This document shows positions 35,205-43,101 of a stretch of DNA of 56,243 nt, in pieces (the stretch's first letter is position 1; each line of letters starts with the position of its first letter). Both the position numbers and the translations under genes were made by a program. The notes below the pieces were generated by a model. It was not told the DNA's origin. It saw only the letters and a program-made list of their open reading frames with translations, and did no database searches. Origin of the DNA: CAINFV01 sp964409235 (lineage in GTDB: Bacteria > Chlamydiota > Chlamydiia > Chlamydiales > FEN-1388); assembly GCA_964409235.1 (NCBI GenBank), contig CAYPCN010000009.1, positions 1-56,243 of the forward strand, in the 5' to 3' direction.

Positions 35205-35550
35205 GGAAGCGGTGTTGGAAGTGATTCCAAACCGTTGGCCAGCGTCGGAGTATACGGTGCAGCTTCTGTGTGAGGAATTCACCTGTCTCTGCCCTGTAAC
35301 TCGTCAACCAGACTTTGCGAAGATTATCATCGAATATCGTCCTGACCAGCTGCTGATTGAGTCCAAGTCGCTCAAGCTCTACTTGGGATCATATCGAAAC
35401 ATCGGAATTTTTCATGAGTTTGTGGTGAATGCTATTTGCCATGACCTCGTCCAGGTACTGCGTCCTCGACGCATTGAGGTGAGAGGGGAGTTTGCGTCAC
35501 GAGGAGGGATTCGGATTATCCCCGTGGCGACATGGATTCCGCCTACATAA
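35128..35550 (+). CDS. queF: NADPH-dependent 7-cyano-7-deazaguanine reductase
   Basis: It reduces preQ0 to preQ1 in queuosine synthesis for tRNA. The 140-residue unimodular QueF has Cys 55 and Asp 62 in FTCLCPVTRQPDF and Glu 97 in LGSYRNIGIFHE, the positions of the catalytic Cys, Asp and substrate-binding Glu in Bacillus QueF, and the ESKSLKLYLGSYRN motif. The frame is open to 35050, but the ATG at 35128 gives the family length. It starts inside lplA (77-base overlap). A palindromic repeat follows one base after its stop. Confidence 0.94.
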   Translation: MDHRYPDADAHLLQLGTPTPIPQSPEEAVLEVIPNRWPASEYTVQLLCEEFTCLCPVTRQPDFAKIIIEYRPDQLLIESKSLKLYLGSYRNIGIFHEFVVNAICHDLVQVLRPRRIEVRGEFASRGGIRIIPVATWIPPT

Positions 35551-35551
35551 A

Positions 35552-35672
35552 GAGCCATGTGCGATGTGGATTTTTGGATCGAGCTACCTCAAAGCCGACG
35601 AAACCCATATACACTGACATATGAGTGAGGAGGTGGTTGATAGCTTCGCCTACTCTATCCTCCAAATGGCTC
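35552..35672. repeat. Palindromic repeat family, shortened copy (C)
   Basis: About 121 bp from GAGCCATGTGCGATGTGG to TCCAAATGGCTC. It keeps the CCCATATA/CATATGAG core but lacks part of each arm. ATAA occurs at both flanks, a possible trace of target duplication. Confidence 0.8.
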
Positions 35673-35803
35673 ATAATCTTAGTCGTGCCCGGAGAGTCAG
35701 CATCAAGAGAGAATTTGGGCATCGCGTTGCTTTGTCAACCTCGAGCACCGCGCTTCTCGATCCTGAGCCATTTTCTTGGCAGTGCTGACATAGTTTTTTT
35801 AAC

Positions 35804-36676
35804 ATGGAGCGAATCTATATGACTGTTAATCTAAAGAATTTTTTCATCAGAGTCCCTTGCCCTATCCCTGACGGCATTGTGCAGGCGACGGAGCGATTGT
35901 TTACTCCTCAGACGGCGATTGCCTTTTTGCACACGACCGAACGGCAACTCGTGTGGCAAGTGCGGGCCGATGCGACTCGAATATTAAACGGTCTCCCGGT
36001 GATAGACAGTCGTGGGAGGAGGCTCCCGGACGATCATCCGAGGCGACAATATGCGATGAAGATTCAAAAACTCAGCGAAACAACCGTTGCGAATATTACG
36101 CGGATGTTTGAGAGCAAGATCGCGGAAATTTCGGCTATGGAGATGCCTCAAGGGTGTCCGACGCAGGAAGAGTCGTCTATTTCTGATTGGTTAGCCACGC
36201 GGTTTATAAAGGCATGGCGAATGGTGGTGGCAAACCCGAAGGTGTGCCAACTCCTCTCTCGAATTGGGGTTTCTGTGTCTGCTTTTTGCACGAAAGAAGA
36301 GGTTCCATTGCTTCTCGACACGATCAACATGGCGTGTGAGCAAGGGGGGGCCATTGTTACAGAAGTGAAATTTTGGGTGCGATACCATTTCTTTTCAGTC
36401 CTTGCTGAAGATATGCCTGAAGATCTTTTGCGAGGGATACAAGCATTGCCGAAGATGCCGGCCGCCGCTGATGCTTTGGCCCTAGCTGAGATTACGATCC
36501 CGTTGCCAATAACCAGGCAGAATGTTGCTCGCTTTTTACAGGATATTGATACCCGGGTCGAAATTGACGACGAGGTGACGACAGCGATAAAAAGAACCGT
36601 TCAAGCATACTTAGATGCGACCCTGGCTCAATCGCTCTGCAGCCCACCTCGTTCATCATGGTTCAATGGCCGATAA
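35804..36676 (+). CDS. Hypothetical protein of unknown function
   Basis: A 290-residue soluble protein (ATG at 35804, or 35819). The N-terminal part reads LKNFFIRVPCPIPDGIVQATERLFTPQTAIAFLHTTERQLVWQV and the middle and end are helical (ISDWLATRFIKAWRMVVANPKVCQLLSRIGVSVSAF; VTTAIKRTVQAYLDATLAQ). There is no signal peptide or known motif. It converges on the SulP gene with a 14-base overlap and lies between a repeat copy and that gene. Function unknown. Confidence 0.6.
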   Translation: MERIYMTVNLKNFFIRVPCPIPDGIVQATERLFTPQTAIAFLHTTERQLVWQVRADATRILNGLPVIDSRGRRLPDDHPRRQYAMKIQKLSETTVANITRMFESKIAEISAMEMPQGCPTQEESSISDWLATRFIKAWRMVVANPKVCQLLSRIGVSVSAFCTKEEVPLLLDTINMACEQGGAIVTEVKFWVRYHFFSVLAEDMPEDLLRGIQALPKMPAAADALALAEITIPLPITRQNVARFLQDIDTRVEIDDEVTTAIKRTVQAYLDATLAQSLCSPPRSSWFNGR

Positions 36677-38366
36677 TCTGCTCGAGAGAAACAATGACGT
36701 GATCTCTAGGGAAGGCATCGAAGAAATCGGCCTCTTCTAAATAGGAGCGGACACCCGGTTTCAATTCAGCTAAGAATAGGTTAACGTTTTTTGATTTGCA
36801 TTGAGCAACAAATCTTTTCAAAGCATTGACAGCAGTGGAATCAACGAACGGTACCGAGCGCATGCGCATGATCAGCGTCGAGGGGAGGGGATCGAAATGA
36901 TTGAGCACGTCCGCTAATAGATCGGCGACCGCAAAGAAAAAAGGGCCTTCGATTTCATACACTTTTGTGGTGTGAGGAAGGCTCATCTCCCAAGAGATAT
37001 TGGTATCTGTATTTTTATCGCTGATACGCTCATCGGCTTCAATAGCCTCGAGCAGCTTCCCTGTTGTCGATTCTGAGCTGCGTTTTAAGAAGAGGATGAT
37101 GGAGAGAAAGACCCCAGTTTGCACAGCGGTGTTGATATCGACAAAAACGGTGATTGCGAAGGTGACGAGCAAGACGAGTGCCTCTCCCTTTCCTCCTTTC
37201 ATCACTTCCTTGAGCTGATTGACTTCGAACATCCTCCATGCCACGGAGACGAGGACGGCGGCGAGTGCGGCAAGTGGGGCCATGCTTGCCCAAGGGGCGA
37301 GGACGAGTACGAGAATCAAAATGGTAATGGCGTGAATGATGCCGGCCAACGGGGTCTTGGCATGAAGCTGCATGCTCGCCGTTGTCCTCGCAATAGCTCC
37401 TGTTGACGGGATGCCTCCAAAGATCGCTGAGCCGACATTGGAAATGCCTTGGCCGATGAGCTCGCAGTTCGATTTGTGGCGCGTTCCAGCGAGGCTGTCG
37501 GCAATGACGCACGCAAGGAGCGATTCAATGGCTCCTAGCAGGGCGATACCAACGGCATCAGGAAAGGTCTTCCGAATCAAGTCGAAGGAAAGAGGAGGCC
37601 AGTGGGGAGAAGGAAGGTGGGCGGGGATGACGCCGAATTTGGATTCAATGGTTTCGACAGGAAAATGAAAGAGGGTAGAGATAGCGGTGACAATGCAAAT
37701 AGCGACAATGACGCCAGGAAATTTTTTGGAGCGTCGTCGAAAGAGGGAAATCAAGCAGAGCGTGGAGACGGCAATTCCCAGGGCGTAGTAGTTGATCGAG
37801 GATGAGTATTGGACAGCAGCCTTTAGCTTTTCAACCATATCCACAGTGGGGCGGGGGATCTGAAGGCCGAAGAAGTCGTTGATCTGCGTGGTGATGAGAA
37901 CAATGGCAAGGCCGCACGTGAAACCGACGATGACGGGGTAGGAGATGAATCGAATCAGCCGACCGCAGCGCAGTACGCCAAGGAGAAATAACAGGATACC
38001 TGCTTGGATGGTGGCGCAGGCAAGGCCCTCGTAGCCAAATTTTTGGAGAATTCCGAAGATCATGATGACGTATGCCCCTGTCGGTCCCCCAATGAGGAAG
38101 CGGCTACCGCCAAAGATCGAAGTGAGAAATCCAGCGACGATAGCGGTGTACAACCCCCTCTCAGGGTCGAGGCCTGCACCTATGGCAAACGCCATGGCAA
38201 GAGGCAGAGAGATGACCCCAACTGTGATACCAGCTGTCAGGTCATGCATGAAGATGGTTTTGGTATATCCTTCTAAGAGACAGACAATGGATTTTGGGAC
38301 AAAGGGAGCGATTTTGGGAGAGGAAAGCCATTCCTCAACCCGTGCTTTTAAGCTCATGGTAGCCAT
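36663..38366 (-). CDS. SulP-family anion transporter with STAS domain
   Basis: A 567-residue inner-membrane transporter of the SLC26/SulP family, which move sulfate, bicarbonate or other anions. About 10-12 hydrophobic segments cover residues 30-430, including GAGLDPERGLYTAIVAGFLTSIFGGSRFLIGGPTGAYVIM, the SulP signature region. The C-terminal cytoplasmic STAS domain has PSTLIMRMRSVPFVDSTAVNALKRFV, near the usual Ser/Thr site. Substrate is not readable. The ATG at 38366 and one three codons later are both possible. A full palindromic repeat lies upstream. Confidence 0.9.
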   Translation of the reverse strand: MATMSLKARVEEWLSSPKIAPFVPKSIVCLLEGYTKTIFMHDLTAGITVGVISLPLAMAFAIGAGLDPERGLYTAIVAGFLTSIFGGSRFLIGGPTGAYVIMIFGILQKFGYEGLACATIQAGILLFLLGVLRCGRLIRFISYPVIVGFTCGLAIVLITTQINDFFGLQIPRPTVDMVEKLKAAVQYSSSINYYALGIAVSTLCLISLFRRRSKKFPGVIVAICIVTAISTLFHFPVETIESKFGVIPAHLPSPHWPPLSFDLIRKTFPDAVGIALLGAIESLLACVIADSLAGTRHKSNCELIGQGISNVGSAIFGGIPSTGAIARTTASMQLHAKTPLAGIIHAITILILVLVLAPWASMAPLAALAAVLVSVAWRMFEVNQLKEVMKGGKGEALVLLVTFAITVFVDINTAVQTGVFLSIILFLKRSSESTTGKLLEAIEADERISDKNTDTNISWEMSLPHTTKVYEIEGPFFFAVADLLADVLNHFDPLPSTLIMRMRSVPFVDSTAVNALKRFVAQCKSKNVNLFLAELKPGVRSYLEEADFFDAFPRDHVIVSLEQIIGH

Positions 38367-38405
38367 ACCTTATGTTGCGACCTTTCGTATACCCGGATTG
38401 CTAGG

Positions 38406-38573
38406 GGCCATTTGCGATAGGCCCTTTGGAAGATAGAGTAGGATCTTTTTGGTCGAGTCTACCCACAACCTCCGCACCCATATGTCGCGGCGTATGGGCT
38501 TCGTCGATTTGTGGGTAGCTCGATCCAAACATCTCCCACTTCTCTTCTGAAAATCCACATCGCAAGAGGCTCT
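38406..38573. repeat. Palindromic repeat family, longest copy (D)
   Basis: About 168 bp. The ends GGCCATTTGCGATAGG and CCACATCGCAAGAGGCTC are inverted; the inner arms TCTACCCACAACCTCCG and TTTGTGGGTAGCTCGA and the core CCCATATG/CGTATGGG form a long imperfect hairpin. TAGG is present near both flanks. It occupies part of the 407-base gap between the divergent SulP and SurA-like genes; the remaining about 200 bases to 38773 hold nothing I recognise. Confidence 0.85.
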
Positions 38574-38773
38574 AGGGAAAAAGAAGGAGGAGGCGGACAA
38601 AAATTCGAACGCCGATATTGAGCGAAAGGAAAACCATTTGTTACGATCCACGGCGTTCCATAGTGTATGCAAGTTTCATGTGACGGTGCGACATCTCTGT
38701 GCCAATGGGGGAGAAGGAACGAAAGTGGTCGTTGTCCCACTGAATATGAACAATGATAGGGAGAGAGGGGAGC

Positions 38774-41119
38774 ATGTTCACATTCTTCCGCCGTTACCAG
38801 CGGGCCATCTATTTCGTTATTACTGCTGTGATCATTCTTTCCTTTTCATTCTTCGGCACGTACTCTGCCTTTACATCGGGAAGAGGAGATGATCCTATCG
38901 TCTTTCGTGCTGAGGACGGAACGCGAATGACCCGATCTGAGTTTAACGATTACGTCCATTTTCTCTCAATGGATAGCCTTTCCCTAGGCGAAGGAGGAAT
39001 TGCTTCTGGCAACCCTCTCAACGATGGCGTGCTTGCCAATGATATCATCGCTACGGGGATAGGAGAAGTTTTGGCCCGTCGGTTTTCGGACGATTTTCAG
39101 AATGAATGGCGAGCAAAAGTACATCGAGAGAAGGCGTTCCAGCCCTATCGTCATCCACAAGCGCCTTTTGTCAGCGCTATGCAGGTATGGAGCTATTTTG
39201 CCCCTGACCTCAAGGACGCTTTTGAACAATTTCGCGCCTTTACTTCCGATGACCCTGTAGCCATCTACCGCAAGAAGGCGGCGTTGTTCCTCGCCGAGCG
39301 CCAATTTCCCTCTGTTTTTTTACGGCAGGTCCTCGCATACCAACAACGGCAGTACGACTGGATAGAGCCCGACATCTCGTTAGAAAGCCGACCATTAGGA
39401 CTTTTTGGATATAGCCAAGTCAGCGATTGGTTCGGATCGACATTTGTTGATAAGGCCTGTGAGTTTATCCTCCATACAGCCCGACGGGCCAGAGCAGCGG
39501 GCTTGTCGGTCGCTCCTGGCGAGGCGTTAGCTTCGTTGTACCAAAATGCGCAGAGAGCAGTACAACGGCTTCCGCAGAACAGCGGTATAACGGCTGATGA
39601 CCTTGTGCAAAAGACCCTGCAGGCGTTCAACATGGACCAATCCAGAGCTCTGGCCATTTGGTCTGATGTGCTGCTCTTTCGGCGAGCGTTGATTGAACTG
39701 CCGTTGAATATTGTCGTCAACAAGCAGATGTACGAGGAGTATCTTCGTCAAGAATCTTCAGCCTGTGATCTGGATTGCTATCAGCTGCAGCCCTGTCTAC
39801 GCCTGGCGTCGCTGCGCGATCTGTTCAAAGTTCAAGTGTGGATACAGAGCGTCGGAGATTTCCGAGGAGCGAGCCCCACGACCCTGCTCCCACCTTCGGC
39901 TTTTCGATCGGCAGAAGAGGTTGTTGGCAGTTGGCCCGAATTTGTTGAACGGAGATTTATTCTCAATATTGCCTCTGTGAGCTCTGATGAATTGGCCAAG
40001 AGAATTCGACTTCGAGACCTCTGGAATTGGCAAGTTGAAAACGGGAACTGGGAGCTGCTTCTCCAAGCAATTCCCGCTCTTGGAGAAAAAGAAGCCGTTG
40101 ACCGCGAACACCGACTCAAGGCTCTAGAGCGTCTCAGCCCGCAGCTGAAAGCGAAGGCCGATGCGATTGCCAAAGAGCATATTATTGCTGCGCATCCTCA
40201 GTGGTTGGAAGAGAGCTTGTCGAAGGCCAAAATGGAAACACAGGCGGTCCACATTCGATTGAAAGAGGGCAAAATTCCCTTCGAAGGGATTGAAGATCGA
40301 CAGGCATTGATCTCTCACCTCCTAACAGCGCCTGTAGGAGAGATAGCTCCCGCTCTTCAAGCCTACACGCAAGACCAAAAGCATTTTTATCGAATACAAG
40401 TACTTGATAGAGCGATGACAGATGATTTGGTTGCCCTTCCTGAGCTGATGGCAGATGGGACGCTTGATCGCGTGCTCGATCGTCTCTTGGAGACCTCCTA
40501 TCCAAAGATTCGTGGTCAGAGGCCTGCAGAGTATCGGGATGAAAAGGGAGAGTGGAAACCCTTTGCTCAGGTCAAAGAGAAGGTAGGAGAGGCCTTCTAC
40601 GCCCCTCTCCTCCAACAGCTAGACCAAGCGATTGCGACGTGGCGTGTCAAGCTACCGGCGTATTGCCAATGGGACGATCTCAAGAGCTCTCGAGTTGCGG
40701 TTCGCTTTTTGCCTCAACTTGCCTCTCTCATTGAGAAGATTCAGCAAGAAGGGGAGGGGAGTCCATACGTCACAGAGGCGTTAGCTGCTGATGTTGATCA
40801 TTCTGTCCAGAGCCTGGAGGCGAGGCCTTTGGAGGACCTATGGCTGCTCGTTGCATCAAAACAGCGATTTGTGCGGAGCGAACGAGGAGAAAAGGTCCAT
40901 TTTTCAGAAGCATTATCGTTGAATCCCGGAGAATGGATACTACCAAAGTATTCCAAAGAACTGGGCCCGTTTGCCGCAAAGGTGACTAAGAAGGATATCG
41001 AACCGTACGAAGAAAACCTGCGAGCCGCAGTCTTCGACGGCCAGCACATCCTAGGCCTCGAAGCCATTCGAGCGCGATCGCAGCAGCTTGGGAAAGAATT
41101 TTTTGGAGAGAAGAACTGA
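38774..41119 (+). CDS. SurA/PpiD-like membrane-anchored periplasmic protein
   Basis: A protein of about 781 residues with an N-terminal membrane anchor (YFVITAVIILSFSFFGTYSAF) and a large periplasmic part. The start, with a TM followed by VFRAEDGTRMTRSEFNDYVHFLSM, resembles SurA_N/PpiD-type periplasmic chaperones that assist outer-membrane protein folding. I cannot see a clear parvulin PPIase core (no obvious HI and GD/F signature), so catalytic activity is doubtful. GGGGAG precedes the ATG at 38774; an ATG at 38753 is also in frame. The GcvH-like gene follows after two bases. Confidence 0.68.
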   Translation: MFTFFRRYQRAIYFVITAVIILSFSFFGTYSAFTSGRGDDPIVFRAEDGTRMTRSEFNDYVHFLSMDSLSLGEGGIASGNPLNDGVLANDIIATGIGEVLARRFSDDFQNEWRAKVHREKAFQPYRHPQAPFVSAMQVWSYFAPDLKDAFEQFRAFTSDDPVAIYRKKAALFLAERQFPSVFLRQVLAYQQRQYDWIEPDISLESRPLGLFGYSQVSDWFGSTFVDKACEFILHTARRARAAGLSVAPGEALASLYQNAQRAVQRLPQNSGITADDLVQKTLQAFNMDQSRALAIWSDVLLFRRALIELPLNIVVNKQMYEEYLRQESSACDLDCYQLQPCLRLASLRDLFKVQVWIQSVGDFRGASPTTLLPPSAFRSAEEVVGSWPEFVERRFILNIASVSSDELAKRIRLRDLWNWQVENGNWELLLQAIPALGEKEAVDREHRLKALERLSPQLKAKADAIAKEHIIAAHPQWLEESLSKAKMETQAVHIRLKEGKIPFEGIEDRQALISHLLTAPVGEIAPALQAYTQDQKHFYRIQVLDRAMTDDLVALPELMADGTLDRVLDRLLETSYPKIRGQRPAEYRDEKGEWKPFAQVKEKVGEAFYAPLLQQLDQAIATWRVKLPAYCQWDDLKSSRVAVRFLPQLASLIEKIQQEGEGSPYVTEALAADVDHSVQSLEARPLEDLWLLVASKQRFVRSERGEKVHFSEALSLNPGEWILPKYSKELGPFAAKVTKKDIEPYEENLRAAVFDGQHILGLEAIRARSQQLGKEFFGEKN

Positions 41120-41121
41120 GT

Positions 41122-41532
41122 ATGGCAGAGCGTCGTGCTGGACCCAATGGAGAATGGTTGGAACGAGAGGGAGATGTAGTGACGGTGGGGTTAACGCGTG
41201 CAGCCAAAGGCCAGCTTGGTACGATTGTGAGCGTTCATTTGCCAGCGATAGGGAGCATTCTTCAGCAAGGTGAGGTTGCCGTGGTGGTGGAGTCATCAAA
41301 AGCGGCGATAGACTGCGAATGCCCGATCTCAGGGACTGTGAAGACCGTTAACTTCTGCCTTCTCTCCACTCCAAATGTAGTCAACGAGGCGCCGGAGTAT
41401 GATGGCTGGCTGTATCGTCTCGACCATGTCGATGAAGGAGAGTGGGACCGGCTCCCACCCCTTATGACTAATGATGCAGATTCTGTATCAGCGGTTGGCC
41501 TTAGACCTGTTGGGTCTCTTGTTGAGCCGTAG
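41122..41532 (+). CDS. gcvH: Glycine cleavage H-like lipoyl protein
   Basis: A 136-residue lipoyl-domain protein; the lipoylated Lys is about residue 60 in VVVESSKAAIDCECPISGTV, and LGTIVSVHLPAIGSILQQGE is the typical H-protein strand pattern. No gcvT or gcvP is present here; Chlamydiae are known to keep an H protein without a full cleavage system, so it may serve as a lipoate carrier. LplA at 34452 could modify it. The tail after residue 110 is divergent. It overlaps the convergent gene by 32 bases. Confidence 0.85.
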   Translation: MAERRAGPNGEWLEREGDVVTVGLTRAAKGQLGTIVSVHLPAIGSILQQGEVAVVVESSKAAIDCECPISGTVKTVNFCLLSTPNVVNEAPEYDGWLYRLDHVDEGEWDRLPPLMTNDADSVSAVGLRPVGSLVEP

Positions 41533-42034
41533 CGTCCTCTTTGCCTGTGGACTTCTCTATCCCGCACATGTCTTTGACCAGGCCAGTCCTTAAAAGGAAG
41601 ATGCACGACGCAACGATATTGACAACGCCAAAGAGGACGGGCTGGAGGCTGTTCGTTGCAAAGCCTTGAGTTATTTGCTGCCCGCCCTGCCATAGCCCTG
41701 CGAAGGCAAATCCATTTTCTGCCGTTTCTGCTGTGACGGGCTCTCCTTTTGGGGTTGTGATGATTTTATAGACCACAATAATCCCGAGGCCGGCGAAGAA
41801 AAGAGGAGTGGGGAGGAAGAGCCTCATCGCTATGAAGGGCATGCTTTTGGTCATCGCGGCGACGGTAACCGCTGCCCAATGAGGAAGAACGGCATGGGTG
41901 AGGTCGTCGATCTTTCTTCCAAGCCAAATGATGCCCTCGCGTATAGCGAGAATCGACTGTTCTGCCCCATGGTACAACGCTGAGCCGACATAGTGAATGG
42001 CATTCGAAGAAACAGCTTGAATTTGAGCGCACAT
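41501..42034 (-). CDS. Hydrophobic protein with paired membrane segments, possibly Inc-like
   Basis: A 177-residue protein. The first 60 residues are soluble and helical (AIHYVGSALYHGAEQSILAIREGIIWLGRK); two or three hydrophobic segments follow (AVTVAAMTKSMPFIAMRLFLPTPLFFAGLGIIVVYKII, then LQPVLFGVVNIVASCIFLL), and a short polar tail ends it. There is no signal peptide. Chlamydial inclusion-membrane proteins have a bilobed hydrophobic domain of this general kind, but the loop here (about 35 residues) is longer than typical. GGAGG before the ATG at 42034 decides the start; the frame is open to 42145. Function unknown. Confidence 0.55.
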   Translation of the reverse strand: MCAQIQAVSSNAIHYVGSALYHGAEQSILAIREGIIWLGRKIDDLTHAVLPHWAAVTVAAMTKSMPFIAMRLFLPTPLFFAGLGIIVVYKIITTPKGEPVTAETAENGFAFAGLWQGGQQITQGFATNSLQPVLFGVVNIVASCIFLLRTGLVKDMCGIEKSTGKEDATAQQETQQV

Positions 42035-42129
42035 TTTCACGACCTCCGAGAAAAGAATGCTTCTAGTATGAAATGGGATGTGTAAAGATCGAATAAGGCC
42101 TTGTGTCTGGTTCCCTTGCTCACCAATGC

Positions 42130-42717
42130 CTACGAAAAGGAACAATGCCCTCTCGAGATGAGGCTTTCAAGAGGCTTTCTCGCCGAGGGTTCTTCCATGT
42201 CTTGAAGATCGTGGGGAAGGAGCTCCTTCTGTCCCGGTTTCCCTATGGCGACCATTGCCTCAACAGTAAATGTATTCGGAATGCGAAGATCGCGGGCGAC
42301 GGCGTCATAGTCAAAGCCTTGCATGGCATGGGCGATGATGTTTCGGGCATGGGCTTCGATGGCAAGGCTCATCCATGCCGCGCCTGTGTCGAAACGAGCT
42401 GTTCTCGATGGTTTATTGTTTCGCTCGAAATTATTGCGAGAGATAACGAGGATGAGGGTGTCAGCAGCCCTGCACCAGGATTTGTTAAAGTCGATGAGAG
42501 CATTGAAGAGAATCTGCCACTCTTTGTCATCGTGGCGTGCATAGACGAAGCGCCATGGTTGGTTATTGTACGATGATGGAGCCCATCGAGCGGCCTCAAA
42601 GAGAGACATAAGTTCTTCGTCAGAAAGCCGTTCCTCGCTGAAGGCTCGCGACGAGACTCTCGATAACAAGAGAGGTTCGATTGGAAACGTGCTCTCTCTG
42701 TTTTTGAAGGTCGTCAT
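42130..42717 (-). CDS. Nitroreductase-family flavoprotein
   Basis: A 195-residue FMN-dependent oxidoreductase. The opening RVSSRAFSEERLSDEELMSLFEAARWAPSSYNNQPWRFVYAR is the classic nitroreductase FMN-binding pattern, followed by ADTLILVISR, FDTGAAWMSLAIEAHARNI and AMVAIGKPG. It uses NAD(P)H to reduce nitro, quinone or flavin substrates; the real substrate is unknown. GGAGG lies before the ATG at 42717, so the ATG at 42732 is less likely. Confidence 0.9.
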   Translation of the reverse strand: MTTFKNRESTFPIEPLLLSRVSSRAFSEERLSDEELMSLFEAARWAPSSYNNQPWRFVYARHDDKEWQILFNALIDFNKSWCRAADTLILVISRNNFERNNKPSRTARFDTGAAWMSLAIEAHARNIIAHAMQGFDYDAVARDLRIPNTFTVEAMVAIGKPGQKELLPHDLQDMEEPSARKPLESLISRGHCSFS

Positions 42718-42825
42718 CTCGTCCTCCTCCATGAGTTCTCTTCACGCCGCATTATTATACTGGACGCATTTAACGTACATGCTCGCGATCTTCTCTCCGA
42801 ATCCGCTGATTCTGGAGAGAAGAAG

Positions 42826-42896
42826 TTGGAGGTTTTGGGTAGATTCGGCCAAAAAGATCCTGCTCTATCCTCCAAAAGGCACATCGCCCATGGCTC
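42826..42896. repeat. Palindromic repeat family, right half only (copy E)
   Basis: About 71 bp matching the reverse complement of the left half of copy D: GGTTTTGGGTAG, CCAAAAAGATCCTGC, TATCCTCCAAAAGGC and the terminal CATCGCCCATGGCTC. The other half is lost. Confidence 0.7.
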
Positions 42897-42958
42897 GTTC
42901 TATCACGAGTTGATTTCCGCATTGATTTGCGGTAGTATCACAAGCGAGAAAAATACAA

Positions 42959-42977
42959 AGCCATTTGCGGTAGGCTC
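42959..42977. repeat. Palindromic repeat family, short end remnant (copy F)
   Basis: AGCCATTTGCGGTAGGCTC matches the element terminus only. Identity over 19 bases is suggestive but not decisive. Confidence 0.4.
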
Positions 42978-43101
42978 ATAGTACGTGCTCACGACCATCC
43001 ACCCCACACCGATTGGCTACGGCGGTCCCTCGTGGCCGTCTCGCCGACCCAGTGCGGAGAGGGGGTTGTGAACGCGTACAGCTTATAAAGGAGTGTTTTT
43101 G

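Larger units (their letters stand above)
42718..43101. other. 384-base gap holding repeat remnants, upstream of glyA
   Basis: It contains two repeat remnants (42826-42896 and 42959-42977). The stretch 42978-43080 is G+C rich with possible small hairpins (GGCGG...CGCC near 43020-43050) but matches no RNA family I know. AAGGAG at 43088-43093 is the glyA ribosome site. Confidence 0.4.

Noticed and set aside
42978..43080. Possible structured RNA or riboswitch upstream of glyA
   Set aside because: Small hairpins are possible, but I could match no glycine, THF, SAM or SRP RNA consensus.
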